In this document: in pieces, positions 1 through 7,888 of the stretch
Layout of the letters: the number at the start of each line of letters is the position of its first letter
Position numbering within the stretch: position 1 is the stretch's first letter
Source: Oscillospiraceae bacterium
GTDB lineage: Bacteria > Bacillota > Clostridia > Oscillospirales > Acutalibacteraceae
Direction: 5' to 3'
Assembly: GCA_028706415.1 (NCBI GenBank)
Contig: JAQWBK010000017.1
Coordinates: forward strand, 1-13,025
Length of the DNA: 13,025 nt
Notes under the pieces: generated by a model
The model's database searches: none
What the model was told of the DNA's origin: nothing
What the model saw: only the letters and a program-made list of their open reading frames with translations
Made by a program: the position numbers and the translations under genes

Positions 1-2
1 AA

Positions 3-2273
3 CGCCAAACAGCCTCTGTTTTGATTTTTGGGGCTGCAATACTGATACTGTGCATGGTCCTTATTCCGGGCGGCAGCTTTTGGGCTTTTATGCACAATCT
101 CTTGCTTGGCTCCTTCGGCATTTGTGCATACATACTTCCCTTTTTGATGATGTATATAGCCATCATAATTGCTCTTGAAAAGTCGGTGGGCAGCATCAGT
201 GCAAAGCTCTGGCAAAGCATGCTGCTCATAACCATGCTGGGAAGTGCATTTCAAATATTTATTTCGAATGCAAAGGCATCATATTTTTCAGAAATCACCG
301 CCGGATTTGTAAACGGGAAAATAAACAAAGGCGGCGGGGTTGTCGGGGTTATTCTCGGCTATCCTCTTGAAAAATTATTCACCGATGTCCCTGCAAAGAT
401 AACCATCATTCTTCTGATTGTAATTTTCTTAATGCTTGTTACCGGAACAACCTTGATTGCATTGTTTAGGGCGGCGGTTTCGCCTGTTAAAAAGGCAAAG
501 CAATCAATCGAAAACGCCATGATTGCAAAAGAAGAAAAGAAAAATGACCTGATTGACATAGATATCGGAGAGGGTTATATCGAGATGCCCGACCATCCGG
601 TAAAATCCGAAAAATTCAAGGCATTGGAAAAGGCGACCATAGACCTTAATGATGATTTTGAACAGCCGTTGCCCGAATCCATTGAATTAATTGTGGACGA
701 GCCTTCCGACCAGCCCCCCCCTGCTTACGAAAAAACGGCTAAATTGGCAATGGAAATTAAGCAGCAGACCGGGACTGCAACCTTGCAGCGGGATGAAAAC
801 TATCATTATCCACCCCTTTCACTGCTGGACGACAGCCACTCTGTTGATGACAGTGCCGCCGCTCAGGAACAAAAAGTCACCGCAGAGCTGCTGGTTAAAA
901 CATTGAATGATTTTGGTATCAGCACCCGTATCGTCAACATTTCTCGCGGCCCGACCGTAACACGATATGAGTTGGAGCCGAGTGCCGGCGTTAAAATCAG
1001 CCGAATTACAGGGCTTTCGGACGACATTGCGTTGCGACTTGCAACCTCGGGTGTTCGTATAGAGGCACCTATTCCCAACAAGGCAGCGGTGGGTATCGAG
1101 GTGCCAAACCGTGTTTCCTCGGGTGTCTGCCTTCGTGAGCTTATCGATACAAAGGAATTTTCGTCTTCAAAAAGCCCTCTTACCGTCGCACTGGGAAAGG
1201 ATATAAGCGGAAACCTCGTCATTACCGACCTTTCCCGTATGCCCCATTTACTTATTGCAGGTACCACCGGCTCGGGTAAATCTGTTTGTACCAATGCCAT
1301 GATTCAAAGTGTATTATATAAGTCTTCTCCAAATGATGTGCGTATGCTGTTGATAGACCCCAAGCAGGTTGAATTCAATATTTATAATGGTATCCCCCAC
1401 CTGCTTGTCCCGGTAGTCACCGACCCGCGCAAGGCTGCAGGCGCTCTGGGCTGGGCGGTTACCGAAATGCTGAATAGGTATAAGCTTTTTGCAGAAAATA
1501 ATGTTCGTGACCTGAAATCGTATAATGAGCTGGCAAAAAGAAATGATAATCTACATACCATGCCCCTTATACTGATTGTTATTGATGAACTTTCGGATTT
1601 GATGATGGCCGCCGCAAACGAGGTTGAAGATGCCATCATTCGGATTGCCCAGATGGCGCGAGCCGCCGGAATGCATCTTGTAATTGCAACCCAGCGTCCA
1701 TCTGTTGATGTAATAACCGGACTTATTAAGGCAAATATTCCCTCCCGTCTTGCATTGACGGTGGCTTCGGCGGTTGACTCCCGCACCATAATCGACTCCG
1801 GCGGAGCAGAAAAGCTTCTGGGTCGGGGTGACATGCTGTTTATGCCGGTTGGTGTATCCAAGCCTGTTCGGGTTCAGGGATGTTTTGTAAGCAATCGTGA
1901 GGTTGAGTCGGTGGTTCACTACCTTAAGGATTCGGAGGATCACGAATACGACGACGAAGTTATTGAAGAAATTGAGCGTCAAGCAGCAGCTACAGGCAAA
2001 TCATCATCAAAGGCAGGCGGAAGCGGTATGGATGGCGATGATGAGAGTGACGAAATGCTACCTCAGGCTATCGAGGCGGTCATAGAAAACGGTGCAGCCT
2101 CAACCTCTCTGCTTCAGCGAAGACTGCGATTGGGTTATGCCCGGGCGGGGCGGCTCATAGACGAAATGGAACAACGCGGAATCATCGGGCCGTATGAAGG
2201 AAGTAAACCGCGTCAGGTGCTTATTACCCGCCAACAATGGCTTGAAATGAATATAAACCGTAGCGAAGAATAA
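3..2273 (+). CDS. ftsK: FtsK/SpoIIIE-family DNA translocase, 5' end outside the window
   Basis: This is a membrane-anchored, septum-localised ATPase that pumps double-stranded DNA during chromosome segregation or sporulation. The frame is open to the left edge (six codons before the TTG at 21), so the start lies upstream. Numbering from 21, hydrophobic segments lie at about 2-17, 28-52, 63-82 and 127-149, forming the N-terminal membrane domain. A short acidic, proline-rich linker follows. The motor has Walker A GTTGSGKS at 414-421 and Walker B LILIVIDE with D522 and E523. A winged-helix gamma domain, which reads orienting DNA sequences, spans about 677-750 and contains LRLGYARAGRLIDEME. The length suits a Gram-positive FtsK/SpoIIIE with a short linker. 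A C8 run at 714-721 lies in the linker. It ends 12 bp before ygiQ and is probably co-transcribed with it. The family call is very safe; SpoIIIE versus FtsK/SftA cannot be settled here. Confidence 0.96.
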   Translation, partial: RQTASVLIFGAAILILCMVLIPGGSFWAFMHNLLLGSFGICAYILPFLMMYIAIIIALEKSVGSISAKLWQSMLLITMLGSAFQIFISNAKASYFSEITAGFVNGKINKGGGVVGVILGYPLEKLFTDVPAKITIILLIVIFLMLVTGTTLIALFRAAVSPVKKAKQSIENAMIAKEEKKNDLIDIDIGEGYIEMPDHPVKSEKFKALEKATIDLNDDFEQPLPESIELIVDEPSDQPPPAYEKTAKLAMEIKQQTGTATLQRDENYHYPPLSLLDDSHSVDDSAAAQEQKVTAELLVKTLNDFGISTRIVNISRGPTVTRYELEPSAGVKISRITGLSDDIALRLATSGVRIEAPIPNKAAVGIEVPNRVSSGVCLRELIDTKEFSSSKSPLTVALGKDISGNLVITDLSRMPHLLIAGTTGSGKSVCTNAMIQSVLYKSSPNDVRMLLIDPKQVEFNIYNGIPHLLVPVVTDPRKAAGALGWAVTEMLNRYKLFAENNVRDLKSYNELAKRNDNLHTMPLILIVIDELSDLMMAAANEVEDAIIRIAQMARAAGMHLVIATQRPSVDVITGLIKANIPSRLALTVASAVDSRTIIDSGGAEKLLGRGDMLFMPVGVSKPVRVQGCFVSNREVESVVHYLKDSEDHEYDDEVIEEIERQAAATGKSSSKAGGSGMDGDDESDEMLPQAIEAVIENGAASTSLLQRRLRLGYARAGRLIDEMEQRGIIGPYEGSKPRQVLITRQQWLEMNINRSEE

Positions 2274-2285
2274 AAGGAGATATCT

Positions 2286-4211
2286 ATGCCGTTTTTGCCA
2301 GTTACGCCAGAAGAAATGCATAATCTAGGCTGGGATACCCCCGATATTATTGCCGTTACAGGCGACGCCTATGTGGATCATCCGAGTTTCGGCCTTTCAA
2401 TAATCACCCGCGTACTCGAGGAGGCGGGGCATAACGTCTGCGTTTTGCCCCAGCCCCAAAATGCGCGGGACTTTTCGCGTTTTGGTCGCCCTAAGCTGGG
2501 CTTTTTTGTTACCAGCGGCAATATTGACTCCATGGTTGCCCACTATACCGCCGCCAAAAGAATAAGACGTGATGATGCATATACTGCCGGCGGCAAGGCA
2601 GGAGCTCGTCCCGACCGTGCAGTTAATGTTTACTGCCATCAAATAAGGGAAATGTACCCCGACATACCCATAATTATCGGTGGATTAGAGGCATCATTGC
2701 GCCGTTTTGCTCATTATGATTACTGGGACGTTTCGGTGCATCCCTCTATTTTGATTGACAGCGGTGCAGACCTTTTGGTTTATGGTATGGGTGAAAAGCA
2801 AACGGTCGAAATTGCCCGCCGACTTGCCGCCGGCGAAACCGCAGCCCATATAAACGATATTCGAGGCACCGTTTTGGCCGTTCCGGTGCGGGAGTATCTT
2901 CCCCGCCCCTGTGCCGAGTGCCCTAGTCTGGAGCTTGTTACAAAGGATTTAAAACAACATGCCATTGCCTGCCGCATCCAACAGGATGAGCAGGACGCGG
3001 TGCGGGGCAAAACTGTCATACAGCGGCACAATGATAAGATTGTGGTTCAAAATCCCCCCATGTCTCCCCTAACCGGTAATGAATTAGATAGAGTATATGA
3101 GCTTCCCTATATGAGGGATTATCACCCAATGTATATTCCGCTGGGCGGGGTGCCGGGTATAGAAGAGGTAAAGTTCTCGATAACACATAATCGGGGCTGC
3201 TTCGGGGCATGCAATTTTTGCTCCCTGGCATACCATCAAGGGCGGCAGATTGCCTGCCGAAGTGAGGATTCGGTGGTACGAGAGGCAGAGATCATTACGA
3301 AAATGCCCGACTTCAAAGGTTATATCCATGATGTCGGCGGACCCACAGCCAACTTTCGCACCCCATCCTGTAAAAAGCAACTGACCCAAGGGCTATGCAA
3401 AGGCAAAAAGTGTCTTGCACCCGAGATATGCCCCTCAATCAATGTGGACCACGGTGATTATCTCCACCTGCTCCGCCGATTGCGTAAGCTGCCGAACATC
3501 AAAAAAGTGTTCATTCGCTCGGGCATCCGTTTTGATTATTTGCTTGCGGATAAGAATGAAACATTTTTTAAAGAGCTGGTTGAACATCATGTAAGCGGTC
3601 AGCTTAAGGTGGCGCCCGAGCACTGCTCCACAACCGTTCTGGATTATATGGGTAAGCCTTCTATTGCCACCTACCGCACCTTTCAAAAGCGTTTTTATGA
3701 GCTTACAAAAAGCATGGGTAAAAAGCAGTATCTTGTTCCGTATCTCATGTCATCCCATCCCGGAAGTACGATTAATCAAGCCATAGAGCTTGCCGTCTTC
3801 CTGAAAAAAGAGGGGCTTCGACCGGAACAGGTACAGGATTTTTATCCCACTCCGGGTACAATTTCGACCTGTATGTTTTATACAGGACTTGACCCATATA
3901 CCCTAAAGCCGGTTTATGTTCCCCGAACTCAGGCAGAAAAGGCGAAACAACGCGCGCTGTTACAGTATTACCGGCCGCAGAACCGCAACATTGTGCTGGC
4001 TGCATTAAAATCCGCAGGCAGAACCGACCTTATTGGCAATCGTCCGGAATGCCTGGTTGACGACCCCGACGAAAACAAACAGGTTCGGGATTCCCGTCAA
4101 AACGCCAAAACCCGCCAAGGCAGGGGTGTCCAAACACTTGACCGCGGCAGGATAAAAAAGAAAAACAAACTTACTAATAAAAAAGGGCGGAATGCACATA
4201 AAAAAGGATGA
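2286..4211 (+). CDS. ygiQ: YgiQ family radical SAM protein (UPF0313)
   Basis: This is a 641-residue member of the YgiQ/UPF0313 family, cytoplasmic radical SAM enzymes whose substrate is not established. The cluster-binding motif CFGACNFC places cysteines at 305, 309 and 312 (CxxxCxxC), coordinating a 4Fe-4S cluster that would cleave S-adenosylmethionine. The family N-terminal domain covers roughly 1-280 (early GDAYVDHPSFG, later IIIGGLEASLRRFAHYDYW). The radical SAM barrel covers about 290-560 and includes VAPEHCS and the HPGST stretch, and a DUF3362-like region follows. The last 30 or so residues are a lysine/arginine-rich tail (KKKNKL, NKKGRN), common in this family. The start is ATG with AAGGAGA at 2274-2280, five bases upstream and immediately after the ftsK stop. 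The end overlaps the next gene. The family is certain; the biochemical role is unknown. Confidence 0.95.
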   Translation: MPFLPVTPEEMHNLGWDTPDIIAVTGDAYVDHPSFGLSIITRVLEEAGHNVCVLPQPQNARDFSRFGRPKLGFFVTSGNIDSMVAHYTAAKRIRRDDAYTAGGKAGARPDRAVNVYCHQIREMYPDIPIIIGGLEASLRRFAHYDYWDVSVHPSILIDSGADLLVYGMGEKQTVEIARRLAAGETAAHINDIRGTVLAVPVREYLPRPCAECPSLELVTKDLKQHAIACRIQQDEQDAVRGKTVIQRHNDKIVVQNPPMSPLTGNELDRVYELPYMRDYHPMYIPLGGVPGIEEVKFSITHNRGCFGACNFCSLAYHQGRQIACRSEDSVVREAEIITKMPDFKGYIHDVGGPTANFRTPSCKKQLTQGLCKGKKCLAPEICPSINVDHGDYLHLLRRLRKLPNIKKVFIRSGIRFDYLLADKNETFFKELVEHHVSGQLKVAPEHCSTTVLDYMGKPSIATYRTFQKRFYELTKSMGKKQYLVPYLMSSHPGSTINQAIELAVFLKKEGLRPEQVQDFYPTPGTISTCMFYTGLDPYTLKPVYVPRTQAEKAKQRALLQYYRPQNRNIVLAALKSAGRTDLIGNRPECLVDDPDENKQVRDSRQNAKTRQGRGVQTLDRGRIKKKNKLTNKKGRNAHKKG

Positions 4212-5122
4212 TAACTGTGATTAGTAAAAAACGGCTCACCATCCTGCGTTCGGGTTTTGCCGCATTAATCAGCCTTACAGTGGTATCCCTTTGTTCATGT
4301 TCCTGCTTTGGCAGACAGACGGCAAAACCCTCGGCAATACCAACCTCGGTAGGCTCCCTGCTTGAAGTGCATATTATCGATGTTGGAAATGCAGATGCAA
4401 TACTTGTTTATAATCGGGAGGACTCGCTGCTGATTGATGCAGGTGAAAACGGAGACGGAGATGATGTTGTCAACTTCCTGCGCAGTCACGGTGTTGAGTC
4501 GCTGGATTATGCAATTGCAACCCATCCCGATGCCGACCATATCGGCGGCATGGATACCGTTATAGAAGAAATACCAATAGAAACCTTTATAATGTCGAAT
4601 TTACCCCAAAGTATCATTCCAAAGACCAAGACATATAGTGACCTTATGGCGGCACTTGACGGCAAGGATTTAGATATTACCCCTGCCCAACCGGGCGATA
4701 GCTACCCTCTGGGTGATGCAATACTTAATATACTGGGGCCGGCAGGCGTGTTTAATTCAACCAACAGCATGTCGGTGGTATGCAGGGTGGACCATGGCAC
4801 CCGGAGGTTTTTGTTTATGGGAGATGCCGAAAAGGATGCGGAGGATGGGCTTATGGCCTCAAAAGCCAACTTGAAAGCCGATTTTATCAAAATTGGGCAT
4901 CATGGTAGCCACTCCTCCTCTCAGGAAAGATTTATAAAAGCCGTTGCTCCTCAATATGCCGCCATCTCCTGCGGCGCTAAAAACAGATACAAGCACCCAC
5001 ACACTCAGACGCTGGAACTGCTGAGTATGCTGAAAATCGTTTATTACCGAACAGATATTTTCGGCACGATTACATTGGTTTCGGACGGAAGCAAGATCAA
5101 TATTCGTACACAAAAGAACTAA
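4208..5122 (+). CDS. ComEC/Rec2-like metallo-beta-lactamase-fold lipoprotein
   Basis: This is a 304-residue secreted, membrane-anchored hydrolase resembling the metallo-beta-lactamase domain of ComEC without its channel domain. A positive N-terminus (KKR) and hydrophobic stretch (12-28) lead to a cysteine cluster LCSCSC at 28-33. L28-C29-S30-C31 is an acceptable lipobox, so it is probably lipidated and exposed outside the cell. The mature domain opens with VHIIDVGNADAIL and LLIDAG. It has the metal-binding motif HPDADH at 106-111, then FMGDAE and GHHGSHSSS (H231, H232). This is the ComEC-type order, so nuclease or phosphodiesterase activity is plausible but unproven. The ATG at 4208 overlaps the ygiQ stop as ATGA. 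However, AAAAAGGA (4201-4208) is spaced ideally, 8 nt, from an in-frame GTG at 4217, which may be the true start. Overlap implies translational coupling with ygiQ. Repeat A begins on the last base of the stop codon. Confidence 0.88.
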   Translation: MITVISKKRLTILRSGFAALISLTVVSLCSCSCFGRQTAKPSAIPTSVGSLLEVHIIDVGNADAILVYNREDSLLIDAGENGDGDDVVNFLRSHGVESLDYAIATHPDADHIGGMDTVIEEIPIETFIMSNLPQSIIPKTKTYSDLMAALDGKDLDITPAQPGDSYPLGDAILNILGPAGVFNSTNSMSVVCRVDHGTRRFLFMGDAEKDAEDGLMASKANLKADFIKIGHHGSHSSSQERFIKAVAPQYAAISCGAKNRYKHPHTQTLELLSMLKIVYYRTDIFGTITLVSDGSKINIRTQKN

Positions 5123-5279
5123 TACTGTTCTCAAGTAAAAGGTGAGACAAAATTTGCGAGGATGTTTTTTGTGTGTTAAGTCAGACGACGCAGGCGGGCT
5201 GGCGCCCGGCAAGGAGGATAACACAGACAGACGAAAAACAAACCGCAAAGACAGGATGATTTTAATTAGTGATTAGTAT
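5122..5279 (+). mobile_element. MITE-like palindromic element, copy A (158 bp)
   Basis: The element runs from ATACTG at 5122 to AGTAT at 5279. It is about 96% identical to copy B (six substitutions by eye over 158 bp). It folds back on itself: the left arm (motifs TTTGCGAGG and TGTTTTTTGTGTGT) is matched by the reverse complement of the right arm (TTTGCGG, TGTTTTTCGTCTGT). The palindrome is centred on a hairpin CGGGC-tggc-GCCCG at 5195-5208. The left end matches the inverted ends of copy C, but the right end is diverged. It contains no transposase. It lies between the stop codon of the lipoprotein gene and that gene's terminator. I infer a non-autonomous miniature inverted-repeat element; a TA target duplication is plausible but not shown. 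The boundaries come from comparing the three full copies. Confidence 0.85.
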
Positions 5280-5316
5280 AATCCCCCTCAACTGAAAGCT
5301 GAGGGGGATTAATACT
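5275..5316. terminator. Bidirectional hairpin terminator between convergent operons
   Basis: A perfect 11-bp stem, AATCCCCCTCA (5280-5290) with TGAGGGGGATT (5300-5310), has a 9-nt loop. The stem extends outward through AGTAT and AATACT with one bulged base. It sits between the convergent lipoprotein and rqcH genes, so it can serve both strands. No long T-run follows on either side, so its termination strength is uncertain. The outer AGTAT pairs are the last five bases of repeat copy A. Confidence 0.72.
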
Positions 5317-5323
5317 GCTTATA

Positions 5324-7084
5324 CTATTGCATAAGTCTTTGAATAAGTGACTTATCGGGCGTCACATAAGCGGTTAGATTTTTTTCATAAATCACAAAGC
5401 CGGGGGGGGCGCCCTTCGGCTTTTTTATATTCCGAACCGGGGTATAATCAACCGGAACCTGCTGTGACTCGGCTGCTTTGGAATGCAACGCGGCTAAAAT
5501 CGCCGCCTGCTCAAGGGTTTGTTCGGGAGGGGTTTCCCCACCCGTCAATACTATCACATGGGAGCCGGGAATGTTTTTTGTGTGAAACCATATATCTCTG
5601 CCCCGGGCGGTTTTCAGGGTTAGTCGGTCGTTTTGAACATTGTTTCGACCCACAAGAATTTTGAAGCCGTCATCCGAAACAAATTCAAGCGGCCCCAAAG
5701 GTTTTGGTGACTTTTGTCGCCCTCGCTGTACCTTCAGATATCCACCGGCGGCAAGCTCGTCCCTCAGCTCCCCCAGCTCCCGAACTGTGGTTGCGCGCGA
5801 AAGAGCATCAAATACCGTATCAATATATAATAGCTCCCGCTTTCCTTTTTCTATCTGTTCTTTTAAAATACGCTCGGCGGTTTGTGCCTTGCGGTATTCC
5901 TTATAATACTTTTGGGCATTTTGGGCTGCAGACAAAGCCGGGTCAAGGGGAACACTTATTTGGCCGCAATCCGGGTCATAATAATCGACCAGCAAGGCCG
6001 AATTCGCCCCCTTTTGGATTGCCCCCATATTTGCATGGATAAGGTCGCCGTATATCCGCAGACGGTCACGATCACCCGATTGCTTTAATTCTCGCTGCTG
6101 GTTTTCCAGCTTGCGTGCTATTCGCTCGGAGAAATTCGTCAACACTCTCAATATGTCCTGGGAGCGTTGCTTAGCCCGAAGGGCTGCATCTTTTTTCGCA
6201 TAAAACTCATCAAGCAGGGATGAAAAGCTCTCTGTTTGACTGCCGACAGCCGAAAGCCCGTATTGGGTTATGGGCATGAAGCTGAACTCAAGAGGTGTTT
6301 TCATATTGTCATACAGAATATACGGCATACGGTTCTCACCCGTCTCTACCGCACCTTTTATTCGGCCAAGATAAAATATCGCCCTGTGCCTCTCCTCCTG
6401 TGTCAACCCCTGAATATTTGGATCTCGACCGCGGGTCGCCAAATGCGAAACCTCACGACAAATAAGGGGAGAAAGTCCATGCGAAATGCTAAGCAAGGCC
6501 TTGGACAGAGGTCCATCCTTGCCCTTCATCATTGTATCAATAACCTCGTCGGGTGAGCACATAGATAAATCCATCCTGCCTGCGACTACGGGCGGGGGGG
6601 AATATTCAAGCCCCGGAAGAACAGGGCGAATTGAAGAAGCTTCAAAATCAATCCGCTTTATGGAATCTATGATTTTTAAGTCCGAATCAATAAGTATTAT
6701 ATTTGAATGCCTGCCCATTATCTCTGTGGCAAGTGTCAACTGCACAATATCCCCCAGCTCATTTACGCAGTCCAAATCAAGGTAAAGAGCCCTCTCCAAC
6801 CCCGGCTGGCGTATTGCCGTTAAACGGCCTCCGATAAGCCTTTTACGCAAAAGCATACAGAACATCGGCGGGGTTGAGGGATTTTCAAGCGCAATCTCGG
6901 TAAAATGCACCCGAGGTGAGTTGGCGCGGGCTGATATGTACAGCTTTTTAGAACAGCCGCGGCTGCGCAAATCCAATACCAGCTCCTCTCGCGAGGGCTG
7001 GTGTATTTTATCAACCCTCGCTTCGATAAGAGTTGATTCCAATTCCTCTTTGAGGCAGCTTAAAAATGCGCCGTCAAATGCCAT
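5324..7084 (-). CDS. rqcH: RqcH, NFACT-family ribosome-associated quality control factor
   Basis: This is a 586-residue homologue of bacterial RqcH (formerly called FbpA or fibronectin-binding protein; Rqc2/NEMF in eukaryotes). It binds obstructed 50S subunits and recruits alanyl-tRNA to add C-terminal alanine tails that mark stalled chains for degradation. The NFACT-N domain begins MAFDGAFLSCLKEEL and includes EIMGRHSN at 121-128. Helix-hairpin-helix and coiled-coil regions follow in the charged 280-430 stretch. The C-terminal NFACT-R domain has DIWFHTKNIPGSHVIV starting at 497. Length and domain order match a full-length protein. At the position of the functionally important Asp-Arg pair of NFACT-N this protein reads E97-R98. 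The start ATG at 7084 has GGAGG six bases upstream. It lies 25 bp downstream of the Nif3 gene and is probably the last gene of that operon. A C8 tract (5402-5409 on the + strand) encodes part of the NFACT-R domain. Confidence 0.95.
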   Translation of the reverse strand: MAFDGAFLSCLKEELESTLIEARVDKIHQPSREELVLDLRSRGCSKKLYISARANSPRVHFTEIALENPSTPPMFCMLLRKRLIGGRLTAIRQPGLERALYLDLDCVNELGDIVQLTLATEIMGRHSNIILIDSDLKIIDSIKRIDFEASSIRPVLPGLEYSPPPVVAGRMDLSMCSPDEVIDTMMKGKDGPLSKALLSISHGLSPLICREVSHLATRGRDPNIQGLTQEERHRAIFYLGRIKGAVETGENRMPYILYDNMKTPLEFSFMPITQYGLSAVGSQTESFSSLLDEFYAKKDAALRAKQRSQDILRVLTNFSERIARKLENQQRELKQSGDRDRLRIYGDLIHANMGAIQKGANSALLVDYYDPDCGQISVPLDPALSAAQNAQKYYKEYRKAQTAERILKEQIEKGKRELLYIDTVFDALSRATTVRELGELRDELAAGGYLKVQRGRQKSPKPLGPLEFVSDDGFKILVGRNNVQNDRLTLKTARGRDIWFHTKNIPGSHVIVLTGGETPPEQTLEQAAILAALHSKAAESQQVPVDYTPVRNIKKPKGAPPGFVIYEKNLTAYVTPDKSLIQRLMQ

Positions 7085-7109
7085 GTTTGGCCTCCACTAA
7101 ATACAATTT

Positions 7110-7862
7110 TTATAAAAACTCATATGGGCAGCTCTCATCTGCCGCATATACCTTCAGCGTCGGGAAAGCCCCTGCCAGCTTGTTAACCAAATTCCGCACA
7201 ATGATAATCTCGGTATGATAATGCCCTGCCGCAATAATGGTTCTGACGGGGTTTATAGGCCACTCATGGTAATGTAGCTCTCCCGTCACAAATGCATCGG
7301 TTTCAGGTGCGGTGTTAATATAATCGCCGCCTGCCCCACCGCAGACCGTAACCGTCCGAATCGGTCGCCTGCCGTCCGTCCAGAGGATGCCGCCTTTAGG
7401 AATACCAAGACGCCTTCTGATATGCTCGGCAAACTCATTGGGCATAAGCTGGTCCTTTAATGTACCGATTCGGCAAATACCATCATCAGCCGTATGAATA
7501 TCATCAAGCAGCAAACATGAAGCAAAATTATCATTTACTCCGCCTTGGGCTTTATCCAGATTGGTGTGGGCGGAAATCGCCGCCATACCATACCTTGCAA
7601 GCTGGTATGGCGGTTCATCCGAGTTCAATCTTGTTATCGGGTTAAAAATCAACGGATGGTGGCTTATGATAAGCTCTGCACCCAGTTTTGTAGCCTGGCG
7701 AATAACCGAGGGTGTAATATTAAGCGACACCAGAACACCTTTTACCGGCATATCCATACTCCCGGCTAAAAGACCGGAATTATCCCATTCCTCGGCCGAA
7801 TCGAAGTGAGCCCAGCTGTCCAGCCAGTCATAAACACTTCCAACCGTCATGTCCCCTTGCAT
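7110..7862 (-). CDS. Nif3-like dinuclear metal centre protein (short form)
   Basis: This Nif3/YqfO/YbgI-family protein typically forms a hexameric ring with two metal ions per subunit; its cellular function is not settled, and the old label GTP cyclohydrolase I type 2 is doubtful. With the start at 7862 it has 250 residues. It shows EEWDNSGLLAG near the N-terminus, ISHHPLIF (H68, H69), SAHTNLD (H99, D103), VTGELHYHEW, and GHYHTE (H214, H216, E218), which are the expected metal ligands. It is the short form, lacking the roughly 100-residue insert of B. subtilis YqfO. The ATG at 7862 is chosen because GGGGGGA lies seven bases upstream. A TTG at 7880 and an ATG at 7850 are alternatives, the latter with a poorly spaced ribosome site. 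It sits 26 bp after the reductase gene and 25 bp before rqcH, so it is the middle gene of a three-gene operon. Confidence 0.92.
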   Translation of the reverse strand: MQGDMTVGSVYDWLDSWAHFDSAEEWDNSGLLAGSMDMPVKGVLVSLNITPSVIRQATKLGAELIISHHPLIFNPITRLNSDEPPYQLARYGMAAISAHTNLDKAQGGVNDNFASCLLLDDIHTADDGICRIGTLKDQLMPNEFAEHIRRRLGIPKGGILWTDGRRPIRTVTVCGGAGGDYINTAPETDAFVTGELHYHEWPINPVRTIIAAGHYHTEIIIVRNLVNKLAGAFPTLKVYAADESCPYEFL

Positions 7863-7888
7863 TAATTTTCCCCCCAACAAAATATAAA

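Noticed and set aside
4859..5248. Open frames over repeats A, C and D encoding related peptides (PGASPPASS, PRKFCLTFYLRTVL)
   Set aside because: The peptide similarity comes from the shared DNA of the palindromic repeats (also 11280-11474 and 12700-12900), not from a conserved gene. The frames run into neighbouring genes, have no ribosome site and would be false proteins in an annotation.
7863..7880. TTG start at 7880 for the Nif3 protein
   Set aside because: The added residues (LGGKL) are encoded by the ribosome site itself (GGGGGGA), and the ATG at 7862 is correctly spaced from it.
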